Origin: Campylobacter concisus
GTDB taxonomy: Bacteria; Campylobacterota; Campylobacteria; Campylobacterales; Campylobacteraceae
Reading direction: 5' to 3'
DNA length: 64,000 nt
Assembly (NCBI RefSeq): GCF_003048675.2
Contig: NZ_CP060707.1
Span: 310,001 to 374,000, forward strand
Shown here: positions 1 through 7,607 of the stretch, piece after piece
Layout: every line of letters begins with the position of its first letter
Numbering within the stretch: position 1 is the first letter of the stretch
Notes under the pieces: generated by a model
Database searches by the model: none
Told to the model about the DNA's origin: nothing
What the model saw: only the letters and a program-made list of their open reading frames with translations
Made by a program: the position numbers and the translations under genes

Positions 1-557
1 AGATAGCTGTTTTTGACTTTGGCGTAAAGAGAAACATCCTAAATGAACTATGCGAAACTGGCCTTGAGGTTATCGTCGTACCACACGATACTAAGGCTGA
101 GGTTTTGATAGAGAAATTTAAAAATGGCGAGATAAACGGGGTATTTTTATCAAATGGCCCAGGTGAGCCAAAGAATTTAAAGGCTGAGATCGCCGAGATC
201 AAAAAGATGATAGAGGCCAGGATCCCGATATTTGGCATCTGCCTTGGTCATCAGCTGCTTTCAAATGCCTTTGGATACGAGACATATAAACTTAAATTTG
301 GTCAGCACGGAGCAAATCATCCAGTCTTAAATTTAGAGACAAAAGCGATCGAGATAACAACGCAAAATCACAACTATAACGTACCAGAGAGCATCGCTGA
401 AGTAGCGGTTGTGACACATAGAAATTTGTTTGACAACACGATCGAGGGTGTAAGATACAAGGACTATCCGATCTTCTCGGTGCAACATCACCCAGAAGCA
501 AGCAGCGGTCCTAACGAGAGCAAATATATATTTAAGCAGTTCTTAGAAATTTTATAA
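1..557 (+). CDS. carA: Carbamoyl-phosphate synthase small subunit, 3' part (5' end outside window)
   Basis: This is the glutamine amidotransferase subunit that releases ammonia from glutamine for carbamoyl phosphate synthesis (pyrimidines, arginine). The reading frame is open from codon position 3 at the window edge, so the N-terminal CarA domain is missing here. The class I amidotransferase domain is visible: the nucleophile cysteine in FGICLGHQ (about 226-252) and the His-Glu pair in the HHPEAS motif near position 490. A TauE-like gene starts 2 bases after the stop, as in C. jejuni, which suggests cotranscription. Family and residues are seen directly; only the length is incomplete. Confidence 0.96.
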   Translation, partial: IAVFDFGVKRNILNELCETGLEVIVVPHDTKAEVLIEKFKNGEINGVFLSNGPGEPKNLKAEIAEIKKMIEARIPIFGICLGHQLLSNAFGYETYKLKFGQHGANHPVLNLETKAIEITTQNHNYNVPESIAEVAVVTHRNLFDNTIEGVRYKDYPIFSVQHHPEASSGPNESKYIFKQFLEIL

Positions 558-558
558 T

Positions 559-1224
559 ATGCAAAACATAAGCCTTTACATGATTATCACAGTTGCGCTT
601 TTGAGCAGCTTTAGTCATTGTATCGGCATGTGTAGCGGGTTTTTGAGCTTGCAAGCTCTATTTTTTAAAGGCAAAAGCAAGAGTGAAATTTTAATGCTAA
701 GCGCGCTTTATAACCTAGCTAGAATTTTTGCTTATGTGGCTTTGGGAGCTTTGTTTGGCGCTTTTGGAGCAGCCATTAGTTTTGGTATGCAAGCAAGAGG
801 CGTGATATTTTTCATAGTTGGCTTAGTGATCGCATTTATCGGTATCGCCTTGCTTTTTAGGGGTGAGCTTTTAAAATTTATAGAAAATGAAAAAGCACTT
901 AAATTTATAGTAAAAATGGCAAAAACAAGCGCACAAAAGAGAAATTTGGCAAATTTCTTGCTACTTGGCTTTTTAAATGGGCTTTTGCCTTGCGGCGTGG
1001 TCTATTATTTCTTAGCGCTTGGGGTTTTAAGCGCAAATGTGGCTGACGCATCCCTGATAATGCTTATCTTTGGGCTTTGCACCTTACCAGTGATGCTGTT
1101 AGCTAGCTTTGTTTTTGGTTTGCTAAGAGAGAAATTTAAAGAGATCATGTTTAAGCTCTCAGCTTGCATAATGATCTTAAACGGACTTTATCTATCATTT
1201 TTAGGATATAGAGCAAATGCCTAG
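559..1224 (+). CDS. Sulfite exporter TauE/SafE-like membrane protein (COG2836 type)
   Basis: A 221-residue inner-membrane protein with about six hydrophobic segments. It carries two membrane-embedded cysteine motifs, SHCIGMCSGF near residue 20 and LLPCGVVY near residue 140, typical of the TauE/SafE-like, DsbD/CcdA-related family that is often found beside cbb3 oxidase assembly genes. That context holds here, since the ccoNOQP operon lies 1.5 kb downstream. A role in metal or thiol handling during oxidase maturation is inference; sulfite export is only the family name. It follows carA by 2 bases and overlaps the kinase gene by 8 bases. Confidence 0.8.
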   Translation: MQNISLYMIITVALLSSFSHCIGMCSGFLSLQALFFKGKSKSEILMLSALYNLARIFAYVALGALFGAFGAAISFGMQARGVIFFIVGLVIAFIGIALLFRGELLKFIENEKALKFIVKMAKTSAQKRNLANFLLLGFLNGLLPCGVVYYFLALGVLSANVADASLIMLIFGLCTLPVMLLASFVFGLLREKFKEIMFKLSACIMILNGLYLSFLGYRANA

Positions 1225-1957
1225 TTTAAATTTAGATGAAAATTTTCTATCAAGTAGCGATGGCATGAGGATTGCTAAGCTTGCGATGATGGGCGAGATG
1301 ATGGCAAATATAACTCACCAGTGGAAGCAGCCGCTAAATGAGCTAAGCTTAGTTTTATATAAGATGAAAAAGCTAGCACGCAGCGAAGATGGCGAATTTA
1401 TCGGCTCTTATGAGAGGGCTATGCAGATCATAAAGTATATGTCAGAAACTACTGATGAGTTTAGCTCGTTTTTAAATCCAAACACACTTTCTCAAGAATT
1501 TAGCCTAGCAGACGCAGCCAGAGCATCTATACAGATCGTAAAAGGCGTAATGAAAAAAGAGGGCATTCATATAGAGCTTGAGGTGCTAGGGGACTCTAAA
1601 ATTTATGGTCATAAAAACAGGCTCATGCAAGTCATCATAAATTTACTAAATAACGCAAAAGACGCACTAAATTTACAAAAGATAGAAGAAAAAAATATAA
1701 AAATAAAGATTGATAGCGATGAAAAATTTGCTTACCTAAGCGTAGAAGATAACGGTGGTGGCATAGATAAAAATGTGATAGATGAGATATTTAAGCCGTA
1801 TTTTACCACCAAAGAAGATGCCAAAGGCACTGGCTTAGGACTTTATATGTCAAAGCAAATAATCGATCAATTTAACGCAGAAATAACAGCGGGCAACAGC
1901 GATAATGGAGCCTGTTTTTTAATAAAGTTACCACACAAAGGAGAGATAGATGAATAA
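1217..1957 (+). CDS. Cytosolic sensor histidine kinase/phosphatase (BumS-like)
   Basis: A 246-residue protein without membrane segments. The H-box His is at residue 34 (ITHQWKQPLN). The C-terminal half holds an HATPase_c domain: N-box NLLNNAKDAL, G1 box DNGGGI, F-box PYFTTK and G2 box GTGLGLYMSK. There is no obvious input domain, so signals must reach it inside the cell. By gene order it is the counterpart of the C. jejuni butyrate-modulated sensor BumS, reported to work mainly as a phosphatase; that assignment rests on synteny and recollection, not alignment. It overlaps the TauE-like gene and the response regulator by 8 bases each. Confidence 0.85.
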   Translation: MPSLNLDENFLSSSDGMRIAKLAMMGEMMANITHQWKQPLNELSLVLYKMKKLARSEDGEFIGSYERAMQIIKYMSETTDEFSSFLNPNTLSQEFSLADAARASIQIVKGVMKKEGIHIELEVLGDSKIYGHKNRLMQVIINLLNNAKDALNLQKIEEKNIKIKIDSDEKFAYLSVEDNGGGIDKNVIDEIFKPYFTTKEDAKGTGLGLYMSKQIIDQFNAEITAGNSDNGACFLIKLPHKGEIDE

Positions 1958-2633
1958 AATTTTAAAGAACCTAACGGTTTTGCTTGTCGAAGACGATAGC
2001 GACAGCAAAAAGATCATGCACGATGTGCTAAGTGACAATTTTGAAAAAGTTTTTACTGCTCAAAATGGTGATGAAGGTTTGAAAAAATTTAAAAAATACA
2101 ACCCAAATATGGTAATTACAGATGTATTTATGCCAATTAGTGATGGACTTGATATGACAAGATATATCAAGGAAATTTCTAAAGACACACCTGTCATCGT
2201 CCTAAGTGCGCATAGCGAAAAAGAGACTTTATTAAAGGCTATCGATGTTGGCGTTGATAAGTATCTCATAAAACCTATCATGGCAGACGATCTTTTAAAA
2301 ACGATAGAAAATGTCGCAAAAAGCAAGATAGAAACTGCAAACATCATCCAAGTTGCAAACGGATATAGCTTTAATAAGATCAAGCGCGTACTTATCAGAG
2401 ATGGTGTTGAAATTTCACTTACTAAAAAAGAGCTTGCATTTATCTCACTTTTGATAAAAAGACTTGGTACGCTCGTGCTTCACGATGAGATCAAAAGCGT
2501 CGTTTGGGTTGGTGAGAGCGTTACAGAAGCAGCTATCAGAACCTTTGTTAAGCGCGTTAGAGATAAAGTTGGCAACAACTTTATAAAAAATGTCCCAGGA
2601 CTTGGTTACAAAATAGACAGAAGACTTTCCTAG
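1950..2633 (+). CDS. OmpR-family response regulator (BumR-like)
   Basis: A 227-residue DNA-binding response regulator. The receiver domain (about 8-125) has the acidic pair in LLVEDDSD, the phosphoacceptor Asp58 in MVITDVFMP, and the conserved Lys in YLIKPI. The C-terminal winged-helix domain (about 130-225) ends with the typical GLGYKI. It is the partner of the kinase gene it overlaps. Its stop codon sits inside the long inverted repeat that also spans the ccoN ribosome site, so read-through into the oxidase operon is probably restricted. The regulated genes are not visible from sequence. Confidence 0.9.
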   Translation: MNKILKNLTVLLVEDDSDSKKIMHDVLSDNFEKVFTAQNGDEGLKKFKKYNPNMVITDVFMPISDGLDMTRYIKEISKDTPVIVLSAHSEKETLLKAIDVGVDKYLIKPIMADDLLKTIENVAKSKIETANIIQVANGYSFNKIKRVLIRDGVEISLTKKELAFISLLIKRLGTLVLHDEIKSVVWVGESVTEAAIRTFVKRVRDKVGNNFIKNVPGLGYKIDRRLS

Positions 2634-2715
2634 TTAATGAGAATTTATATTAATTAAGTTTTTTTATAGTTCTTATACTTTAAAATAACGAATCATTAAT
2701 ATAAATTTAACTAGG
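2629..2715. promoter_or_regulatory. Long inverted repeat spanning response-regulator stop, ccoN promoter and ccoN ribosome site
   Basis: Left arm 2629-2654 and right arm 2695-2715 pair over 21 bp, with one 5-base bulge (2637-2641) in the left arm. The 40-base interior holds the likely ccoN promoter. The right arm ends in the first part of the AGGAGG ribosome site (2713-2718). RNA reading through from the regulator gene could form this hairpin and hide the ccoN ribosome site, while RNA started inside the loop would lack the left arm. The pairing is seen; the role is inferred. Confidence 0.6.
2645..2685 (+). promoter_or_regulatory. Probable sigma-70 promoter of the ccoNOQP operon
   Basis: A TATACT -10 box at 2674-2679 follows a T-rich stretch (about 2659-2666), the pattern of Campylobacter housekeeping promoters, which often lack a clear -35. 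It lies about 47 bases upstream of the ccoN ATG, which has a strong AGGAGG site at 2713-2718. Confidence 0.5.
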
Positions 2716-2725
2716 AGGATATTTT

Positions 2726-4216
2726 ATGCGACCATCTCAGCTACTACACTATGATTATAGTGTAGCAAAGCTATTTATGTTTGCCACGATACTCTTTGGT
2801 ATCATAGGCATGGTTGTTGGCGTAGTTATAGCCTTTCAAATGGCCTGTCCAGAGCTTAACTACATAGCCGGCGAATATTCGGCGTTTGGGAGGTTGCGTC
2901 CTCTTCATACTAATGGCATCATTTTTGGCTTCATGCTCTCAGGCATCTTTGCCACTTGGTACTACATCGGACAGCGTGTTTTAAAGGTCTCGATGAGCGA
3001 GTCGCCATTTTTGATGTTTATCGGCAAGCTTCATTTTTGGCTATATATGCTTGTTATGGTTTTGGCTGTTGTTACGCTTTTTATGGGTGAGAGCACAGCT
3101 AAGGAGTACGCTGAGCTCGAGTGGCCACTAGATATCGCAGTGGTTGTTGTTTGGGTACTTTGGGGTGTTAGTATATTTGGCCTAATCGGTATCCGCCGTG
3201 AAAAGACACTTTATATCTCAGTTTGGTACTACATCGCTACATTTTTAGGCGTTGCGATGCTATATCTATTTAACAACATGGAAGTTCCAACAAGACTTGT
3301 TAGCGGATATGGCTCATGGCTACACTCTGTCTCTATGTACGCTGGCTCAAACGACGCTTTGGTTCAGTGGTGGTACGGCCACAACGCGGTTGCATTCGTT
3401 TTTACAGTGGCGATCATCGCTCAAATTTATTATTTCTTACCAAAAGAGAGCGGTCAGCCGATATTTTCATATAAACTATCGCTATTTTCATTTTGGGGTC
3501 TGATGTTCATCTACCTTTGGGCTGGCGGACACCACCTCATATACTCTGCTACGCCTGATTGGATGCAGACTATGGGTTCGGTCTTTTCTATCGTTTTGAT
3601 CCTGCCTTCGTGGGGTTCAGCGATAAACATCCTTCTTACGATGAAGGGCGAGTGGGCGCAGCTTAGAGAGAGTCCGCTTATTAAATTTATGGTTCTAGCT
3701 TCGACATTTTATATGTTCTCAACACTTGAAGGCCCGATACTTTCTATCAAGTCTGTAAATGCCCTAGCGCACTTTACTGACTGGGTACCAGGACACGTTC
3801 ACGACGGCGCTCTTGGATGGGTTGGCTTTATGATCATGGCGGCACTTTATCACATGACACCGCGTGTATTTAAGCGTGAAATTTACTCAAAGTCGCTAAT
3901 GGAAGCTCAGTTTTGGATACAAACAACAGGTATCGTCTTATACTTTGCATCTATGTGGATCGCTGGTATCACGCAAGGTATGATGTGGAGAGCGACTGAT
4001 AGCTACGGAAATTTACTCTACTCGTTTATAGACACGGTAGTCGTGCTTATCCCATACTACTATATAAGGGCTATTGGCGGACTTCTTTATCTAGTTGGCT
4101 TCTTGATGTTTGCTTATAACATCTATAAATCAACTTCTGCTAAAGCTATCTTAGCAGAGCCAAAAAGCGCTTCGCCAATGGGTGGCGGGGCAAAAGCTAG
4201 CGCGGAGGTGATGTAA
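2726..4216 (+). CDS. ccoN: cbb3-type cytochrome c oxidase subunit I
   Basis: This is the catalytic heme-copper subunit of the high-affinity cbb3 oxidase, which reduces oxygen at very low tension. The 496-residue protein has about 12 membrane segments. Conserved features include RPLHTNGIIFGF (heme b ligand region), WWYGHNAVAFVFT and GGHHLIYSATP (binuclear-centre histidines), and VPGHVHDGALGW near the C-terminal third. The start is set by the AGGAGG site 7 bases upstream. It overlaps the ccoO ATG by 1 base (TAATG). Confidence 0.97.
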   Translation: MRPSQLLHYDYSVAKLFMFATILFGIIGMVVGVVIAFQMACPELNYIAGEYSAFGRLRPLHTNGIIFGFMLSGIFATWYYIGQRVLKVSMSESPFLMFIGKLHFWLYMLVMVLAVVTLFMGESTAKEYAELEWPLDIAVVVVWVLWGVSIFGLIGIRREKTLYISVWYYIATFLGVAMLYLFNNMEVPTRLVSGYGSWLHSVSMYAGSNDALVQWWYGHNAVAFVFTVAIIAQIYYFLPKESGQPIFSYKLSLFSFWGLMFIYLWAGGHHLIYSATPDWMQTMGSVFSIVLILPSWGSAINILLTMKGEWAQLRESPLIKFMVLASTFYMFSTLEGPILSIKSVNALAHFTDWVPGHVHDGALGWVGFMIMAALYHMTPRVFKREIYSKSLMEAQFWIQTTGIVLYFASMWIAGITQGMMWRATDSYGNLLYSFIDTVVVLIPYYYIRAIGGLLYLVGFLMFAYNIYKSTSAKAILAEPKSASPMGGGAKASAEVM

Positions 4217-4881
4217 TGTTTGCTTGGTTAGAAAAAAATCCATTCTTTTTTGCAGTTTGCGTCTTTATAGTCATCGCTTACGCTGGCATAGTTGAAATTT
4301 TACCAGACTTTGCAAACAGAGCTAGACCACTTGAGGGTACAAAGCCTTACACCGTTTTGGAGCTAGCTGGCAAAAACATCTATATGCAAAATGGCTGCAA
4401 CACTTGTCACTCTCAAATGATCCGTCCGTTTAAAGCAGAGACCGATAGATACGGTATGTATTCGCTAAGTGGCGAGTTTGCATACGATCGTCCGCACCTT
4501 TGGGGCTCAAAAAGAACGGGACCTGATCTTATGCGTGTGGGTAACTATAGAACGACTGACTGGCATGAAAATCACATGCTAAATCCAGCCTCAGTAGTGC
4601 CAGGCTCGATCATGCCAGCATATCCATTTTTATTTAAGAAAAATGCTGATATCGAGACTGCTTACGCTGAAGCGCTAACGGTTAAAAAGGTCTTTAACAC
4701 GCCTTATGACGAAAAAGATATGCCAGCACTTGGCACGTTAGAGCAGACAAATGCTAACGTCAAGGCTGAGGCTGCAGCTATCGTTGAAAACATGAAAGAT
4801 GAGCAGGTAAAAAGTGCATTTGAAAAAGGTGAAATTCGCCAGATCGTCGCACTCATAGCTTATCTAAATAGCCTAAAGTAG
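4216..4881 (+). CDS. ccoO: cbb3-type cytochrome c oxidase subunit II (mono-heme)
   Basis: A 221-residue membrane-anchored c-type cytochrome that passes electrons to CcoN. There is one N-terminal membrane segment (about 10-30). The single heme-binding motif CNTCH is at residues 61-65, and a likely axial Met follows in the SIMPAYPF region. The motifs YMQNGCNTCHSQM and the GPDLMRVG stretch are typical of CcoO. It sits in the ccoN-O-Q-P operon; the next gene begins 9 bases after its stop. Confidence 0.97.
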   Translation: MFAWLEKNPFFFAVCVFIVIAYAGIVEILPDFANRARPLEGTKPYTVLELAGKNIYMQNGCNTCHSQMIRPFKAETDRYGMYSLSGEFAYDRPHLWGSKRTGPDLMRVGNYRTTDWHENHMLNPASVVPGSIMPAYPFLFKKNADIETAYAEALTVKKVFNTPYDEKDMPALGTLEQTNANVKAEAAAIVENMKDEQVKSAFEKGEIRQIVALIAYLNSLK

Positions 4882-4890
4882 GAGCGTAAG

Positions 4891-5103
4891 ATGGAGAACA
4901 TTAGAGAGTTTCAAGCTTATGGCTATTTTTTCTTGACAGCATTTTTGGCGATCACTTTGTATGCCTACTTTTTTCATCTTTATAAGAGCGAAAAAACTGG
5001 CAGAAGAAACTACGAGAAGTACTCAAAACTAGCGCTTAACGATGAGATCGGTGGCGAAATTTTAGAGCGTAAGGCTACAAAGGAGAGCGTATGCAATGGC
5101 TAA
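4891..5103 (+). CDS. ccoQ: cbb3-type oxidase small subunit CcoQ/FixQ family
   Basis: A 70-residue protein with one membrane helix (about 12-29) and a charged cytoplasmic tail. The length, single helix and place between ccoO and ccoP identify it as CcoQ, which stabilises the assembled oxidase in other bacteria. Sequence conservation in this family is low, so the call leans on context. An AGGAGC site lies just upstream of the ATG, and the 3' end overlaps ccoP by 13 bases. Confidence 0.85.
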   Translation: MENIREFQAYGYFFLTAFLAITLYAYFFHLYKSEKTGRRNYEKYSKLALNDEIGGEILERKATKESVCNG

Positions 5104-5954
5104 ATTTAGAAGATAATGTAAATTTACTAGCTCTTATAGGAGCGGCTCTAATCATCGTGCTTACCATCGTTGTGGCTGGCAGGTACGTGGGGCAGATGAA
5201 GGTTAAAAAAGATGAGAGTGTTGAGCTTAGCGAGCATAACTGGGACGGCATAGGTGAGTACAAAAACCCTGTCCCACTTGGCTGGGCGGTCGTCTTTTTG
5301 CTAACGCTAGTTTGGGCGATCTGGTACTATTTGTTAGGCTATCCTTTAAATTCTTACTCGCAAATAGGCGAATACAACAAAGAGGTTAAAGAGGCAAACG
5401 CTAAATTTGAAAAAGAGTACGCAAACCCAAGCAAAGAGACGCTTCACGCTATGGGCGAAAGCATATATCTCGTGCAGTGCTCAGCATGTCACGGCATCAC
5501 AGGCGATGGCATAGGCGGCAAGGCTGCAAATTTACAAGTTTGGGGCAGCGAAAAAGGCATAGTTGAGACTATACTTAATGGCTCAAAAGGGCTTGATTAT
5601 CCTATGGGTGAGATGCCAGCGGGTTTAGCTGACGCTGATGGCGCAAAGGCGATCGCAGCTTACGTAGCTAAAGAGATAAGCGCTATTAAAAGCACAAAAA
5701 ATGAAAATTTAGTAGCAACTGGCAAAGAGCTTTACGCTGCATGTGCGGCATGTCACGGCGAAGATGGCAAGGGTATGGATGGCATGTCGGTTGATCTTAG
5801 CAAATATGGCTCGGCTAGCTTTGTGGCTGAGGTGCTAAATCGTGGCAAAAAAGGAGCGATCGGCACTATGCCTAAATTTAATGATGGCAGACTAAATGAG
5901 ATCCAGCAAAGCGCAGTTGGCGAGTACGTCATATCGCTATCAAAGGGCGAATAA
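5091..5954 (+). CDS. ccoP: cbb3-type oxidase subunit III, di-heme cytochrome c
   Basis: A 287-residue protein that brings electrons from the bc1 complex or soluble cytochromes to CcoO and CcoN. It has two N-terminal membrane segments (about 12-30 and 62-82), with the CcoP signature HNWDGIGEYKNPVP between them. Two cytochrome c domains follow, with CSACH at 130-134 and CAACH at 218-222. The start ATG lies within ccoQ. It overlaps the next small gene by 1 base (TAATG), so translation is probably coupled. Confidence 0.97.
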   Translation: MQWLNLEDNVNLLALIGAALIIVLTIVVAGRYVGQMKVKKDESVELSEHNWDGIGEYKNPVPLGWAVVFLLTLVWAIWYYLLGYPLNSYSQIGEYNKEVKEANAKFEKEYANPSKETLHAMGESIYLVQCSACHGITGDGIGGKAANLQVWGSEKGIVETILNGSKGLDYPMGEMPAGLADADGAKAIAAYVAKEISAIKSTKNENLVATGKELYAACAACHGEDGKGMDGMSVDLSKYGSASFVAEVLNRGKKGAIGTMPKFNDGRLNEIQQSAVGEYVISLSKGE

Positions 5955-6169
5955 TGGAAAATAATAATAGAAACATCTTTGCCTTAAACGGCATTAGCGG
6001 GTTTTTAATAGCGGTGGTGCTTTTGCTCTCTATCCTAGCGGTGCTTACATACGTTGGCATCGGCTTGCAAAAAGAGGTCGCGACCAAGCCTTACTCACTC
6101 AAAGATGCAGCTAGCATCGAGATGAAGAGCGTAGATAACGCTAAACATGTCATTGTAAAGGAGAAGTGA
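5954..6169 (+). CDS. DUF4006-family small membrane protein
   Basis: A 71-residue protein with a short polar N terminus, one membrane helix (about 15-36) and a roughly 35-residue tail. It matches the epsilonproteobacterial DUF4006 gene that directly follows ccoP in C. jejuni. Its function is unknown; an assembly or stability role in the cbb3 oxidase is inference from strict operon position and 1-base overlaps on both sides. Confidence 0.75.
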   Translation: MENNNRNIFALNGISGFLIAVVLLLSILAVLTYVGIGLQKEVATKPYSLKDAASIEMKSVDNAKHVIVKEK

Positions 6170-6270
6170 TGCTAGGCATAATAGAAAAAGCCATTATCCT
6201 GCTAATAATCGTCGCAGGCGCCATTTGTGCGTGGTCAGTGCTTACACCAAATCACCTCTTTGTAGGCTAA
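6169..6270 (+). CDS. 33-residue single-helix membrane peptide in the cbb3 operon
   Basis: A short gene that overlaps the stop of the DUF4006 gene by 1 base (TGATG), with GGAGAAG just upstream as ribosome site. The peptide is MLGIIEK followed by a run of about 17 hydrophobic residues and a short PNHLFVG tail, so it is a one-helix membrane peptide. A small gene occupies the same place in C. jejuni. It may be a small oxidase subunit or assembly factor in the manner of CcoQ or CcoM; this is inference from position. Confidence 0.65.
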   Translation: MLGIIEKAIILLIIVAGAICAWSVLTPNHLFVG

Positions 6271-6272
6271 AT

Positions 6273-6842
6273 TTGAAGAAATTTGCACTCATTTTTATCA
6301 TTTTGCTCTGGCAAAATTTGGCTTGGGGTGCAAATTTCGTTATCAATGATGATGGAATTTTAAGCCAAAAAGTGAGCCAAAAACTAAATGAGATAGGAGA
6401 CGAGCTTTATCAAAAAAGCGGCATAAATTTAGTAGTTGGCGTATATAAAGATGGCGAGCTTGGCATGCTTTTTAAAGAGCAAAATTTAAGCTCGCCTTTT
6501 GTCTTCTTAGTGCTCATAAAAGATAAGCAAAAGGTTGAAATTTTTAGCGATACAAACACTTCAAAGCTCTTTAACAAGGAGCAAATTTTAAGCGTAAGTC
6601 CAGAATCAGGCACCATCATCCCCATTTTAGTCTCAAAAAATGGCAAAGATGTCTATAATGCCGCTATTTTAAACGGCTACGCTGATATCGCCGAGCAGAT
6701 CGCTGGGAGCTTAAATTTAAAGCTAGAAAGCAGTATCGGCAGCTCAAACAAAACGACCTTAAATTTCTTGCGAATTTTTATCTATGGCTTGATCGCATTT
6801 TTCGTTCTCATCATCTTTTATAAAAAGGTAAAAAATGGCTAA
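6273..6842 (+). CDS. Exported membrane protein with TPM-like domain, cbb3 operon
   Basis: I place the start at TTG 6273, 2 bases after the preceding small gene. It gives a clean signal sequence (KKFALIFIILLWQNLAWG), whereas the open frame extends upstream to 6225 inside that gene. The mature part (about 22-160) resembles the TPM/YgcG periplasmic fold (FVINDDGILS at its start), and a C-terminal membrane helix (about 165-185) ends in lysines. Function is unknown. Its place between the oxidase genes and a FixH-type gene suggests an envelope role in respiration. It overlaps the next gene by 8 bases. Confidence 0.65.
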   Translation: MKKFALIFIILLWQNLAWGANFVINDDGILSQKVSQKLNEIGDELYQKSGINLVVGVYKDGELGMLFKEQNLSSPFVFLVLIKDKQKVEIFSDTNTSKLFNKEQILSVSPESGTIIPILVSKNGKDVYNAAILNGYADIAEQIAGSLNLKLESSIGSSNKTTLNFLRIFIYGLIAFFVLIIFYKKVKNG

Positions 6843-7305
6843 AAAGAGCTTTTGGCCTTACGGCATCGTGCTTAGCATAGTGGCTATCATCTTAGCTTGC
6901 GCCGCAACTATCGTTGTTGCGATCAACAACCCAGTCGAGATGGATAGTGCTTATATGCAAAGTCACCAAAGCGTCGATGAAAACATCACTTTTATAAAAG
7001 AGAGTGAGGCTAGATTTGATGAAAAATTTGAGCTTAAATTCGAGCCAGAATTTAAAGGTTTGCAGGGTAAGTTTAAATTTCTCATAACGCCAAAAAATGG
7101 CGAAATTTCAAGCCTTAGCTATGAAATTTTACTCACTCGCCCGCAAACAAATAAAGATAACAAAACATTAAGCGCCTTATGGCAAGAAAACGAGCTTGTA
7201 AGCGAGAGTGTTGGCCTAAAAGAGGGCAGGTGGCAGCTACTTTTAAGGCTAAGCGACAAGCAAGATACGAGATATTATAAATTTGATTTTAATGCTACAA
7301 AGTAA
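6835..7305 (+). CDS. FixH-family protein, probable cbb3 oxidase assembly factor
   Basis: A 156-residue protein with one N-terminal membrane helix (about 8-30) followed by a periplasmic domain. The motif INNPVEMD after the helix and the beta-rich remainder ending in YKFDFNA fit FixH/CcoH, which assists copper or heme loading of cbb3 oxidase. It is the last gene of the oxidase operon. Directly after it begins the duplicated flavin-reductase fragment that borders the nhaA island. Confidence 0.75.
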   Translation: MAKKSFWPYGIVLSIVAIILACAATIVVAINNPVEMDSAYMQSHQSVDENITFIKESEARFDEKFELKFEPEFKGLQGKFKFLITPKNGEISSLSYEILLTRPQTNKDNKTLSALWQENELVSESVGLKEGRWQLLLRLSDKQDTRYYKFDFNATK

Positions 7306-7308
7306 GTT

Positions 7309-7607
7309 AAATTTGCATCCAAAATCTCTTTTGCCAAAGTTAAAAACAAATAAATTTTACTAAACGCTAGATCAAACCTCTTTAAAGCCAAAATTTAAGC
7401 CCAAACGCTTGCCAGTTTTAACGTATTCTTTAAATTTATAGATAAGAGGCGAGTATTTTTTAGTATCTAGCTTTTCATCTTTTAACAAGTTTTCATCCAC
7501 AAATATGCCAACTATCTTGCAAGTGACTATACAAAACCACTCCTTTATCTCGCACTTTTCTACGATCGTTTCTATCTGTATCTTGCACTCTTTTATGCGC
7601 GCGCTTT
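7309..7607. repeat. Direct repeat copy 1 bordering the nhaA island
   Basis: This stretch is a near copy of 9029-9351. The core 7372-7607 aligns without gaps to 9116-9351, and I count about 12 mismatches in 236 positions by eye. The outer part (7309-7371) aligns from the TTAAATTTGCATCC word but is about 24 bases shorter than its partner. Copy 2 belongs to the intact flavin reductase gene, so copy 1 is the duplicate. Confidence 0.9.
7372..7605 (-). pseudogene. Truncated 3' end of flavin reductase gene (duplicate of 9116-9703)
   Basis: On the minus strand this encodes only the last ~78 residues of the flavin reductase whose complete copy lies at 9116-9703, ending at the same TGA. Homology stops abruptly at 7607, where the nhaA stop codon begins. 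Without the N-terminal flavin-binding half and without a start it cannot be functional. It is the footprint of the rearrangement that placed nhaA here. Confidence 0.85.

Noticed and set aside
6225-6272. N-terminal extension of the TPM-like protein to ATG 6225
   Set aside because: The extension lies inside the 33-residue gene and precedes a clean signal peptide that begins at TTG 6273.
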